From Bacteroides pyogenes_A (GTDB lineage Bacteria > Bacteroidota > Bacteroidia > Bacteroidales > Bacteroidaceae), in assembly GCF_048595595.1 (NCBI RefSeq), contig NZ_CP184347.1: a DNA stretch of 64,000 bases; one strand, given 5' to 3'. Positions 7,338 to 15,522 of the stretch are shown one piece after another; the first letter of the stretch is position 1; the number at the start of each line of letters is the position of its first letter. The position numbers and the translations under genes were made by a program. The notes beneath the pieces were generated by a model that worked only from the letters and a program-made list of their open reading frames with translations, was not told the DNA's origin and made no database searches.

Positions 7338-10300
7338 ATGGAATCAGACAACAAATTATTCCTTTTAGATGCCTACGCGCTCATATACCGGGCTTATTAC
7401 GCTTTTATCAGAAATCCGAGAATCAACTCCAAAGGACTAAATACATCGGCCATCCTCGGCTTCGTAAACACGCTTGAAGAAGTGTTGAAGAAGGAAAATC
7501 CCACACATATAGGAGTGGCGTTCGACCCTGTCGGCCCTACGTTTCGCCACGAGGCTTTCGAGCAGTACAAAGCTCAACGTGAGGAAACGCCCGAAGATAT
7601 CCGTCTGTCAGTACCTCTTATCAAAGAGATTATCCGCGCCTACCGCATCCCTATTCTCGAAGTGCCGGGATACGAGGCGGACGATGTGATAGGCACGCTC
7701 GCCACCGAAGCGGGACGACGCGGAATCGCCACCTATATGATGACTCCCGACAAAGACTACGGGCAGTTGGTGGGCGAAAACGTCTTTATGTATCGACCCA
7801 GACATACGGGAGGGTTTGAAGTGATGGGCATCGAAGAGGTAAAAGCCAAGTTCGCCATCGAATCACCCGCACAGGTGATAGACATATTGGGGCTGATGGG
7901 CGACTCGTCGGACAACATCCCCGGCTGTCCCGGTGTGGGAGAGAAAACCGCTCAAAAGCTGGTGGCGGAGTTCGGAAGCATCGAGAACCTGCTCGATCAT
8001 ACCGACCGGCTCAAAGGTGCGCTGAAAGCAAAAGTAGAGGCCAACCGCAAACAGATTGAATTCTCCAAATTCCTTGCCACTATCAAAACGGATGTCCCCA
8101 TTGCGCTGGAGATGGACAAGTTGGTACGGGAAGAAGCGGATGAGGATTCGCTACGCCGGATTTTCGAAGAGTTGGAGTTCCGAACGCTTATCAACCGGGT
8201 ATTGAAAAAAAACGGTGCGGGAAATGGGATATTATCATCTGCGGGAAGAAACGAGTATGCAGGAAGAAACACCGGAACAGACTCAAGCCGAAAAAGCGAT
8301 TTTGCAAAAGGAAATATTTTTTCCGAAACAGGCTACAATGAATCCCAACAAGAGGGAAACAACCTTTCCGGAAGTGGAAACAGTGAATTTGCACAACAGG
8401 GGAGCAACTTTTTTGCAGAAGGCAACAGTGAATTTGCACAACAGGCAAACAATCTTTCCGCAAAAGGAGGCAATGAGTTCGCACAAGAAGGAAACAATCT
8501 TTCGCTCAAAGGGAAAAATGATCCGGCAAAAGGAAGAAGTGACCGCTCGGCAAAAGGAAGCGGTGGTTCGGCAAAAGGCAAAGACGGAGAATTGTCGCTC
8601 TCTCTTTTTCCTGAAGAAGAGGAAGCCGTACAAGGCGATTTGTTTGCGAATTTTGCAGGCAACGGAGCAGGTGTGCCGGAAAAAACGAGCCTAAGCACGT
8701 TAAAAACCATTAATACAGACTATCAACTTATTGATACAGAAGAAAAAAGAAAGAGAATTATTCAAAAGTTACTTACATCGAAAAATCTCTCATTAGACAC
8801 CGAGACCACAGGAACCGAACCTATGGAGGCGGAATTGGTGGGAATGAGCTTTTCCATCGCCGAAAACGAAGCGTTTTATGTTCCGGTGCCCCCCGACCGG
8901 GAAGAAGCGGTAAAAATAGTCGCGCAATTCCGCCCGGTGTTTGAAAACGAAGATTCGCTAAAAATCGGACAGAACATCAAGTACGACATGATCGTGCTTC
9001 AAAATTACGGAGCGAAGCTAAAAGGCCGGCTCTTCGACACCATGATAGCGCATTATGTGCTGCAACCCGAACTTCGGCACGGCATGGATTATCTGGCGGA
9101 AATCTATCTGCACTACAAAACCGTTTCTATCGAAGAACTTATCGGGCCGAAAGGAAAAAACCAGAGGAGCATGCGTGACCTCGACCCGCAAGATGTTTAC
9201 CTTTATGCCTGCGAAGATGCCGATGTCACTCTCAAGCTGAAAAACGTGCTGGAGAAAGAGTTGAAAGCAAACGATGCCGAAACCTTGTTCTACGATATCG
9301 AGATGCCGCTCGTACCCGTACTGGTTCATATCGAACGAAACGGCGTGCTGCTCGACACGGAAGCCTTGAAGCAATCGTCCGCACATTTCACCGCCGAGAT
9401 GCGACGCATCGAACAAGAGGTATACGAAATGGCGGGTGAATTTTTCAACATCGCCTCGCCGAAACAAGTGGGCGAAGTGCTGTTCGACAAACTGCGAATC
9501 GTGGAAAAAGCGAAAAAGACAAAGACGGGGCAATACATCACTTCGGAAGAGGTACTCGAAAGCCTGAGGCATAAACATCCGGTGGTGGAGAAGATATTGG
9601 AACACCGCGGATTGAAAAAACTCTTGGGCACATACATAGACGCCCTGCCGCAGCTTATCAACCCGCGCACGGGACGGGTGCATACATCGTTCAACCAAAC
9701 GGTCACGGCTACGGGACGCCTCAGCTCGAGCAACCCGAACCTGCAAAACATCCCCATCCGCGACGAGAACGGCAAGGAGATACGCAAAGCATTCATCCCC
9801 GACGAGGGTTGCCTGTTCTTCTCTGCCGACTACTCGCAGATAGAGCTCCGCATCATGGCGCACCTGAGCAAAGACAAGGATATGATTGACGCTTTCCTGA
9901 GCAATCACGACATCCATGCCGCTACCGCCGCAAAGATTTACAAGACTGATTTGAAAGAGGTAGATGCCGACATGCGGCGCAAGGCCAAGACTGCCAACTT
10001 CGGTATCATATATGGCATATCCGTATTCGGACTTGCCGACCGGCTGGGCATCGAAAGGAAAGAGGCCAAAACGCTGATCGACGGTTACTTCGAAACCTAT
10101 CCCGAAGTAAAGGCATACATGGACGAAAGCATTCAGGTTGCACGCGAACAGGGTTATGTAGAGACTATCTTCCACCGCAAACGCTTCTTGCCCGACATCA
10201 ACTCCCGGAACGCAATCGTACGCGGATATGCCGAACGTAACGCCATCAACGCGCCGATTCAGGGCAGCGCCGCAGACATCATAAAGGTAGCCATGACGCG

Positions 10301-10502
10301 CATCTACAATCGCTTCCTTGCCGAAGGGCTTCAGGCCAAAATGATTCTGCAAGTGCACGACGAATTGAATTTCAGTGTGCCCGTAAGCGAAAAAGAGCGG
10401 GTGGAAGAGATCGTTATCGAAGAAATGGAGCGTGCTTGCCGGATGCACGTACCCTTAAAAGCCGATTGCGGATGGGGAAAAAACTGGCTCGAAGCGCATT
10501 AA
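7338..10502 (+). CDS. polA: DNA polymerase I with a repeat-expanded linker
   Basis: Repair and Okazaki-fragment polymerase with 5' nuclease, 3'-5' exonuclease and polymerase domains, 1,054 residues, about 100 more than most family members. The start is MESDNKLFLLDAYALIYRAYY; 11 more codons are open upstream but do not fit the family. The 5' nuclease has YEADDVIGTLA and GDSSDNIPGCPGVG. Proofreading is intact: D487 and E489 in DTETT, then IGQNIKYDMIV and YACEDADVTL. Polymerase motifs: DYSQIELRIMAHLS (A), RRKAKTANFGIIYGIS (B), QVHDELNFSV (C, H1007-D1008-E1009). The extra length is a low-complexity insert at residues 295-399, seven 15-residue repeats, followed by a Lys/Gly/Ser stretch and an acidic patch (FPEEEEA). 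Confidence 0.97.
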   Translation: MESDNKLFLLDAYALIYRAYYAFIRNPRINSKGLNTSAILGFVNTLEEVLKKENPTHIGVAFDPVGPTFRHEAFEQYKAQREETPEDIRLSVPLIKEIIRAYRIPILEVPGYEADDVIGTLATEAGRRGIATYMMTPDKDYGQLVGENVFMYRPRHTGGFEVMGIEEVKAKFAIESPAQVIDILGLMGDSSDNIPGCPGVGEKTAQKLVAEFGSIENLLDHTDRLKGALKAKVEANRKQIEFSKFLATIKTDVPIALEMDKLVREEADEDSLRRIFEELEFRTLINRVLKKNGAGNGILSSAGRNEYAGRNTGTDSSRKSDFAKGNIFSETGYNESQQEGNNLSGSGNSEFAQQGSNFFAEGNSEFAQQANNLSAKGGNEFAQEGNNLSLKGKNDPAKGRSDRSAKGSGGSAKGKDGELSLSLFPEEEEAVQGDLFANFAGNGAGVPEKTSLSTLKTINTDYQLIDTEEKRKRIIQKLLTSKNLSLDTETTGTEPMEAELVGMSFSIAENEAFYVPVPPDREEAVKIVAQFRPVFENEDSLKIGQNIKYDMIVLQNYGAKLKGRLFDTMIAHYVLQPELRHGMDYLAEIYLHYKTVSIEELIGPKGKNQRSMRDLDPQDVYLYACEDADVTLKLKNVLEKELKANDAETLFYDIEMPLVPVLVHIERNGVLLDTEALKQSSAHFTAEMRRIEQEVYEMAGEFFNIASPKQVGEVLFDKLRIVEKAKKTKTGQYITSEEVLESLRHKHPVVEKILEHRGLKKLLGTYIDALPQLINPRTGRVHTSFNQTVTATGRLSSSNPNLQNIPIRDENGKEIRKAFIPDEGCLFFSADYSQIELRIMAHLSKDKDMIDAFLSNHDIHAATAAKIYKTDLKEVDADMRRKAKTANFGIIYGISVFGLADRLGIERKEAKTLIDGYFETYPEVKAYMDESIQVAREQGYVETIFHRKRFLPDINSRNAIVRGYAERNAINAPIQGSAADIIKVAMTRIYNRFLAEGLQAKMILQVHDELNFSVPVSEKERVEEIVIEEMERACRMHVPLKADCGWGKNWLEAH
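8220..8534 (+). repeat. Seven 45-bp in-frame tandem repeats inside polA
   Basis: Seven consecutive 15-codon units (residues 295-399) lie in the linker between the 5' nuclease and the 3'-5' exonuclease. Unit examples are GNNLSGSGNSEFAQQ, GSNFFAEGNSEFAQQ and ANNLSAKGGNEFAQE; the first two and last units are more diverged. Because the period is a multiple of three, other reading frames also stay open across it. Confidence 0.93.
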
Positions 10503-10647
10503 AAGAGACAAAAAACAGATGGAAATGAGCCCGGATGCAAGCAAAGAAAAGTAGCAAACAGACTCTAAATCAAAGTATAACAATCTTTAACCATAGATAC
10601 AGAAAGCAAGAGGAAAGCTGGCTTTAGCAGACTTATTGATTCATTCC

Positions 10648-10682
10648 ATATCCGGCAACACCACTGCCGGATATTTTTTTCT
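10648..10682 (+). terminator. Intrinsic terminator after polA
   Basis: ATATCCGGCA (10648-10657) pairs with TGCCGGATAT (10665-10674) around ACACCAC, and TTTTTTCTC follows. It is 146 bases after the polA stop. The rest of the gap 10503-10847 holds only this and the next gene's promoter region. Confidence 0.88.
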
Positions 10683-10779
10683 CTTCTCCTTTGACAAAAA
10701 GGAAGCAGACAACAGAGACCGCTATTGACATATTGATACTATTTTGCACACGCATAGAAGTTTATATAGAAATAATTCC

Positions 10780-10787
10780 TAAATTTG
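10780..10787 (+). promoter_or_regulatory. Candidate -7 box for the DUF3836 gene
   Basis: TAAATTTG matches the Bacteroides TAnnTTTG element 60 bases before the ATG at 10848. The -33 region reads GTTTA rather than TTTG, so the match is partial. Confidence 0.5.
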
Positions 10788-10847
10788 CAGCGCAATTCGA
10801 GAGAATCAATAGACAAATGAAAGTTTAATATAAAAAATAGAATAGTC

Positions 10848-11240
10848 ATGAAAACAAATTTCTCTTTTAAAGTGGTAATCTTATCCGCAGTTCTTTTCGT
10901 TGCATCCATCGCAGCTTCTGCCCGTGTTTTCGACGGTCAGCTCATCTACAATCCGATAGAAGAAAACGGTATGATGGTAGGCCAAACCGTTTACAAAAAG
11001 GACGGAAACACGCTTGCCAACTATATGAAGCACAACTACAAGTACGACGAACAAAAGCGTATGGTTGAAAGCGAGACACAGAAATGGAGCGCAGCAAAGG
11101 AACAATGGGAAAACGACTTGCGCATCGAATACGCATATAGCGGAAAAACCGTGACCACTACTTACTATAAATGGAACAACAAAAAGAATACATACGTTTT
11201 GGTTCCTGAAATGACGGTAACCATGGACACAGAACTGTAA
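10848..11240 (+). CDS. DUF3836 family exported protein
   Basis: Secreted protein of 130 residues with a clear signal peptide (hydrophobic 9-23, cleavage probably after ASA at 22-24). The mature part has the pattern of the Bacteroides DUF3836 family: alternating aromatic strands built around YKYDEQKRMVESET and KWSAAKEQWENDLRIEYAY, ending in a YYKWNNKKNTYVLVPEM segment (given in part). These look like YD-type hairpins where 'Y-x-Y-D-x-x-x-R' turns repeat. The function is unknown. It stands alone between a polA terminator and 1.4 kb of non-coding DNA. A hairpin-like GCGCTGC/GCGGCGC stretch with TTTCTTTT follows at about 11278-11312. Confidence 0.8.
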   Translation: MKTNFSFKVVILSAVLFVASIAASARVFDGQLIYNPIEENGMMVGQTVYKKDGNTLANYMKHNYKYDEQKRMVESETQKWSAAKEQWENDLRIEYAYSGKTVTTTYYKWNNKKNTYVLVPEMTVTMDTEL

Positions 11241-11312
11241 ATAAATCCTCTCATTCTGAATTCTAATAACAATGCGAGCGCTGCTTCCCCACCGGAGGCG
11301 GCGCTTTCTTTT

Positions 11313-11525
11313 CCTTCTCGCACTGCTAAAAGAATCCTTCCCATCCTCACTCCTACTGATTAAGAAGAGCTATGCTCTTTTCTTTTTCCTTCTCCCATTG
11401 CTAAAAGAATCCTCCCCCTATATAAAGAAACTTGTTCAAAACGCCATACTCGATGCCTCACACACGACAGCATGACGCTGCGGTATAAGAACCTAAAAGT
11501 TCAAGACATCATACACGATGTCTCA
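11313..11525. repeat. Two pairs of imperfect direct repeats
   Basis: Pair one: a 25-base block at 11313-11337 returns at 11388-11412 (both end GCTAAAAGAATCC), 75 bases apart. Pair two: a 27-base block at 11434-11460 returns at 11499-11525 with several changes (both begin GTTCAA and end TCTCA or CCTCA), 65 bases apart. No coding capacity was seen. Confidence 0.75.
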
Positions 11526-11789
11526 GGAGCGATAACGGAACTTTAACGTCCGATCACCGTTTTCCCGGGTTCTCCTATCGCGCGAAGCAATTGATCAGCA
11601 TGCCCAATCGGCGCTTTTATCAGCTCCGGAACGCTATAAGTATAGGTAAACGAATCATAAAAACCGGAAAGCCGAGATAGCAGATACTAACTGTCCGGAA
11701 AGAATAAAAGGGACAAGCCGTTTCGTTCGTTTTTCTTTTTGCAATCCAATATAATCAGCACTCTTTCGATAGATATATTTTACCAATAT

Positions 11790-11974
11790 GGTGACTATAT
11801 ATACTCACCATGCCTGACTATATATACTCATCATACATGACCATATATACTCACCATACATGACTATATATACTCACCATACATGACTATATATACTCAT
11901 CATACATGACCATATATACTCACCATACATGACCATATATACTCATCATACATGACTATATATGCCCACCGCAG
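11790..11974. repeat. Array 1 of a 23-bp TATATA-centred palindromic repeat
   Basis: TGAC at the same place in each unit recurs at 11792, 11815, 11838, 11861, 11884, 11907, 11930 and 11953, exactly 23 bases apart: eight copies of TGAC(T/C)ATATATACTCA with a CATACA-like spacer. The first unit is a near-perfect 20-base dyad, GGTGACTATATATACTCACC. Units alternate between GGTGA...TCACC-like and ATGA...TCAT-like arms. Related arrays lie at 32161-32290 and 44294-44402. Confidence 0.95.
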
Positions 11975-12675
11975 CGATAAACGACATCTGTCCAATCCGG
12001 CATATAACAGGCTGATTCTGGGGACCGATTGCAGATGAGCAACGCGCTGAAGAACTTATCCTCCGGCTGGTTCAGGCCTCATGCCGGTCTTCCCGGTTCG
12101 AGACTCAAAGCCGGATATGCCGTGTCCGCCTCGTTCACTTTCAGCAACCGGCAAGTATCAAAGAGCGGAAAGAATCACCGAACGACGGCCAACTTCGCTC
12201 TTGCGAATGTTGCTTTTCTCATAGCCGCGAATAAAACAAAGGAACGTGCTACAAGAAGAAGAAAGCGCATAAACTGGACCGCCTTTTGCCGGATAGATCG
12301 TATCACCAGATTAGGAACATTTGCTTAATAATGAAAACGATTATCGCAAAAATACTTGAGTTGAAAAGCTGCATAGAGCCAATTCTGTACGTTTTTTGCA
12401 GTAATTGGAACAAAAACGCAAGGTTTCTCCGTTTTCTTTTGCTATTTTTGCACCGTGTGCGTAAACGAAGAGCTTCTTACAAAGAATTTATTCAGAAAAG
12501 ATAAAGCACCTTTATTGAGGGAATAGGTGGTGAGAATTTCGATTGCGAACGACAGGAGTTCTCCCCTATCATGGATTTAAAATAACAATTTATAAACTCA
12601 ACCGTGCCTGCCGTGCCATCTTGCATCATTCTGTTACCGATGCCCGGCACATCGGCACATTAAAAATTTAATCTT

Positions 12676-13470
12676 ATGGTAAACTTTTCATTAGAAGGCA
12701 AAGTAGCACTGGTGACGGGTGCTTCTTACGGAATCGGTTTTGCTATCGCGAGTGCTTACGCGAAGGCCGGTGCTAAAATCGTGTTCAACGATATCAAACA
12801 AGAGTTGGTAGATAAAGGTATGGCTGCCTACAAAGCCGAAGGAATCGACGCAAAAGGATATGTGTGCGACGTGACGAACGAAGAGCAGGTGAACGCTATG
12901 GTGGCCCGCATTGAGAAAGAAGTTGGCACAATCGATATTCTGGTGAACAATGCCGGCATCATCAAACGTGTTCCGATGCACGAAATGAGCGCGGCAGAGT
13001 TCCGTCAGGTGATCGACGTCGATCTGAACGCACCATTTATCGTTGCCAAAGCGGTCATCCCTTCGATGATGAAGAAAGGACACGGCAAAATCATCAATAT
13101 CTGCTCGATGATGAGCGAGCTGGGACGCGAGACGGTTTCTGCTTACGCAGCAGCCAAAGGCGGATTGAAGATGCTGACTCGCAACATTGCTTCGGAGTAC
13201 GGCGAATACAATATCCAATGCAACGGCATCGGCCCGGGTTACATCGCTACTCCGCAAACTGCACCGTTGCGCGAGATCCAGCCCGACGGTTCGCGCCATC
13301 CGTTCGACCAGTTCATCATTGCCAAAACTCCGGCTGCCCGTTGGGGAACTCCGGAAGACCTGGCAGGTCCTGCGGTATTCCTCGCTTCCGAAGCTTCCGA
13401 CTTCGTAAACGGACACGTGCTTTACGTGGACGGCGGAATTCTGGCCTACATCGGCAAACAGCCGAAATAA
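12676..13470 (+). CDS. SDR oxidoreductase, gluconate 5-dehydrogenase-like
   Basis: NAD(P)-dependent short-chain dehydrogenase of 264 residues. It has the cofactor motif TGASYGIG near residue 15, NNAG at about 92-95, and the catalytic Ser with YAAAKGG (Tyr and Lys). Closest in character to gluconate 5-dehydrogenase and KduD, which interconvert keto sugars in uronate breakdown. In Bacteroides such a gene usually follows a kduI isomerase; none is next to it here. The DUF4861 lipoprotein downstream belongs to a family seen in uronic-acid polysaccharide loci, which supports a role in uronate metabolism. The exact substrate is uncertain. Its start has no strong Shine-Dalgarno, as usual in this phylum. 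Confidence 0.85.
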   Translation: MVNFSLEGKVALVTGASYGIGFAIASAYAKAGAKIVFNDIKQELVDKGMAAYKAEGIDAKGYVCDVTNEEQVNAMVARIEKEVGTIDILVNNAGIIKRVPMHEMSAAEFRQVIDVDLNAPFIVAKAVIPSMMKKGHGKIINICSMMSELGRETVSAYAAAKGGLKMLTRNIASEYGEYNIQCNGIGPGYIATPQTAPLREIQPDGSRHPFDQFIIAKTPAARWGTPEDLAGPAVFLASEASDFVNGHVLYVDGGILAYIGKQPK

Positions 13471-14175
13471 ACGCTATCTTCCGGCAAATGAAGAGAAGGG
13501 CTGAGGCTCTCGGCCCCTCTCCTGCCCGCCCGATATGGGCCTTTCTCTATGTGGAGTAAACATGTCAACCGAACGCAAGAGGGTTCACGTATAAGATATA
13601 GCCCTTTGGCTCTTTGGAGAAAAACCCTAAGAAGCTCTCGGTCCCTCTCCTGCCCGCCCCCGCAGCATCTGTTTGCAGCAGAAGTGGAAGCGCTTTGCCA
13701 GACGGCCTCGTACTTATCCTCATCACCGGCATGAACAAAGGAGAGATCCTATGGTGAGGGCATGACAACCCGGACGTTTCAGAAAGTACCGGAATGAAAA
13801 TGGCTGTACGGAGCCGTTCAGTTGGCATGTTGTGCTGCCCTTGATAGAAGACGGCGGAGACGAAAACGCGATACAAGGGTCGTAACGGAGTTTCTATCAT
13901 TGCTCTACAGGCCTTGCCCGGAGACACAGCTGAATATACTGGGTGATATTGTGGCAGATTGTTCTTGCTGCTTATCACCCTTTTTGTTATGTTTGCATGC
14001 GATGCCGGATATTGTTTTGCCGTAGCCGCATCGTTATGATGCCCGCAGCATTCATGAATGCAGGTAAAGCGTTTGCAGGAGATGGAATATAAATAATAAA
14101 ATTCTTCGGAACCAGAAACAGCGCCATCGATTCTCAAAGCTCTGAATTCTTGTCCGATGTAACACCCGATGAATA
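13471..14175. other. 705-base gap without a supported gene
   Basis: Contains the 26-base repeat pair (13506-13659). A 190-codon minus-strand frame (13565-14137) is open but its product is rich in Cys, Arg and Ser without domain character, so I treat it as chance. No tRNA or mobile element was seen. Confidence 0.55.
13506..13659. repeat. 26-bp direct repeat, 128 bases apart
   Basis: A 26-base block at 13506-13531 beginning GCTCTCGG and ending CTCCTGCCCGCCC recurs at 13634-13659 with one change. The first copy sits in a hairpin-prone sequence (AGAGAAGGGC at about 13490 against GGGCCTTTCTCT at about 13537) right after the dehydrogenase stop and may act as a terminator. Confidence 0.85.
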
Positions 14176-15417
14176 ATGAAAAAGACTCTTTTATTGTTTG
14201 CCGTCGCTTGGATATGTTATTCTTGCGCCGGCGGTAACCGTACGATGACTGTCACCGTTACGAACCCTTTGTCGATAGAACGTGCCGACGAAATGGTGGA
14301 AATCTCCATGAATGACGTAACGGCAAAGTTGCAATTGCCCGATACGGCACAGATCGTAGTGCTCGATGCCAACGGACAACAAGTGTCCTATCAGCTGACC
14401 TACGACCAAAAGCTGATTTTCGCTGCTGCCGTAGAAGCAGGCGGTACGGCTTCGTATACCATCCAAGCGGGCGAACCGGCTCCGTATGACGTCCTTGCAT
14501 GCGGGCGCCAGTATCCCGAGCGAATGGACGATGTGGCGTGGGAGAACGATTTGGTGGCTTTCCGCGCTTATGGGCCTGCTTTGCAGGAAAAGGGCGAACG
14601 GGCATTCGGCTACGATGTGTTCACCAAATACAACACCACGCAGCCTGTGGTAGAGGCCCGCTATGCGGAGGAGCTGAATGCGGAAAAGCGCGCGAAGATT
14701 GCAGAACTGAAGAAGACCGACCCCGAAGCGGCAGCCGAAATGCAACGGGCTATTTCGTATCATGTAGACCATGGCAACGGGATGGACTGCTACGCCGTAG
14801 GTCCTACGTTGGGCGGCGGTGCTTCGGCGTTGATGGAAGGGGATACAATTATCTATCCCTACTGCTACCGTACGCATGAGATTCTGGATAACGGGCCGTT
14901 GCGCTTCACGGTGAAGCTCGAGTTTACTCCGCTTGTGGTGCGCGGCGATTCAAACGTGATAGAGACACGCCTCATTTCGCTCGACGCAGGCTCTTACCTC
15001 AACAGAACCGTGATCACATACACCAATCTGAAAGAAACCACGCCTGTGGCCACGGGAATCGTTCTACACGAGCCTGACGGCGTGGTGAAGACCGATGCGG
15101 CAGGCGGTTATATCACCTATGTAGATCCTACCACCAACCCCGGCGGCGATAACGGCAAGATGTTCATGGGAGCTGCGTTCCCCGCAGAAGTGAAAGAGGC
15201 GAAAACAGTTCTCTTCCCCGAACAGGAGAAGAAAGAGTTGCGCGGCGGCGCCGATGGACATGTATTGGCAATCAGCGACTATCAGCCAGGCAGTGAATAC
15301 GTGTATTACTGGGGATCCGCATGGGACAAGGCTGCCATAAAAAGTGTCGATGCGTGGAACCGATATATGGCGGAGTATGTACAGAAGCTGCGTTCGCCGC
15401 TTGTTGTAAGCTATTGA
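14176..15417 (+). CDS. DUF4861 family lipoprotein
   Basis: Exported lipoprotein of 413 residues with lipobox Cys17 (CYSC). The rest is one large beta-rich domain of the DUF4861 type, with the family landmarks of an N-terminal MTVTVTNPLSIER strand, PERMDDVAWENDLVAFRAYGP (given in part: AWENDLVAFRAYGP), HVDHGNGMDCYAVGPTLGGG (given in part: GNGMDCYAVGPTLG) and a C-terminal VYYWGSAWDKA. The conserved His-Asp-His and Asn-Gly-Met-Asp pattern suggests a metal or carbohydrate site. Members occur in loci for uronic-acid polymers, often beside SDR dehydrogenases as here. No activity should be assigned from sequence alone. Transcribed convergently to the next gene, with a hairpin between. Confidence 0.82.
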   Translation: MKKTLLLFAVAWICYSCAGGNRTMTVTVTNPLSIERADEMVEISMNDVTAKLQLPDTAQIVVLDANGQQVSYQLTYDQKLIFAAAVEAGGTASYTIQAGEPAPYDVLACGRQYPERMDDVAWENDLVAFRAYGPALQEKGERAFGYDVFTKYNTTQPVVEARYAEELNAEKRAKIAELKKTDPEAAAEMQRAISYHVDHGNGMDCYAVGPTLGGGASALMEGDTIIYPYCYRTHEILDNGPLRFTVKLEFTPLVVRGDSNVIETRLISLDAGSYLNRTVITYTNLKETTPVATGIVLHEPDGVVKTDAAGGYITYVDPTTNPGGDNGKMFMGAAFPAEVKEAKTVLFPEQEKKELRGGADGHVLAISDYQPGSEYVYYWGSAWDKAAIKSVDAWNRYMAEYVQKLRSPLVVSY

Positions 15418-15423
15418 AATATA

Positions 15424-15478
15424 GAATCTCCTTACTTCCTCTTGTTCGATGACCGGCAAAAGGTAAATAAGGAGATTC
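15424..15478. terminator. Hairpin between convergent genes
   Basis: GAATCTCCTTA (15424-15434) pairs exactly with TAAGGAGATTC (15468-15478). There is no marked T-run on either side. It sits between stops at 15417 (plus) and 15523 (minus). Confidence 0.6.
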
Positions 15479-15522
15479 GTGTTATAAACAAAACTCTTAG
15501 AGTAGCGGAGATCCGACTCACA

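Larger units (their letters stand above)
11241..12675. other. 1.4-kb stretch without a gene
   Basis: Open frames here (for example 11272-11475 and 12029-12328, plus strand) have no recognisable protein character and start within repeats. Besides the direct repeats (11313-11525) and the palindrome array (11792-11974), the stretch 11980-12330 looks like ordinary mixed sequence with no hairpin or tRNA fold that I could see. The leader of the next gene lies after about 12480. Confidence 0.6.

Noticed and set aside
8215..8694. 159-codon alternative frame inside polA
   Set aside because: It arises because 45-bp repeats keep every frame open; the polA frame has family motifs on both sides.
12090..12120. 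GGTTCGAGACTC resembling a tRNA T-arm
   Set aside because: No acceptor, D or anticodon arms can be built around it.
13565..14137. 190-codon minus-strand open frame
   Set aside because: Its product is rich in Cys, Arg and Ser without domain character, it crosses repeats, and no start signal is visible.
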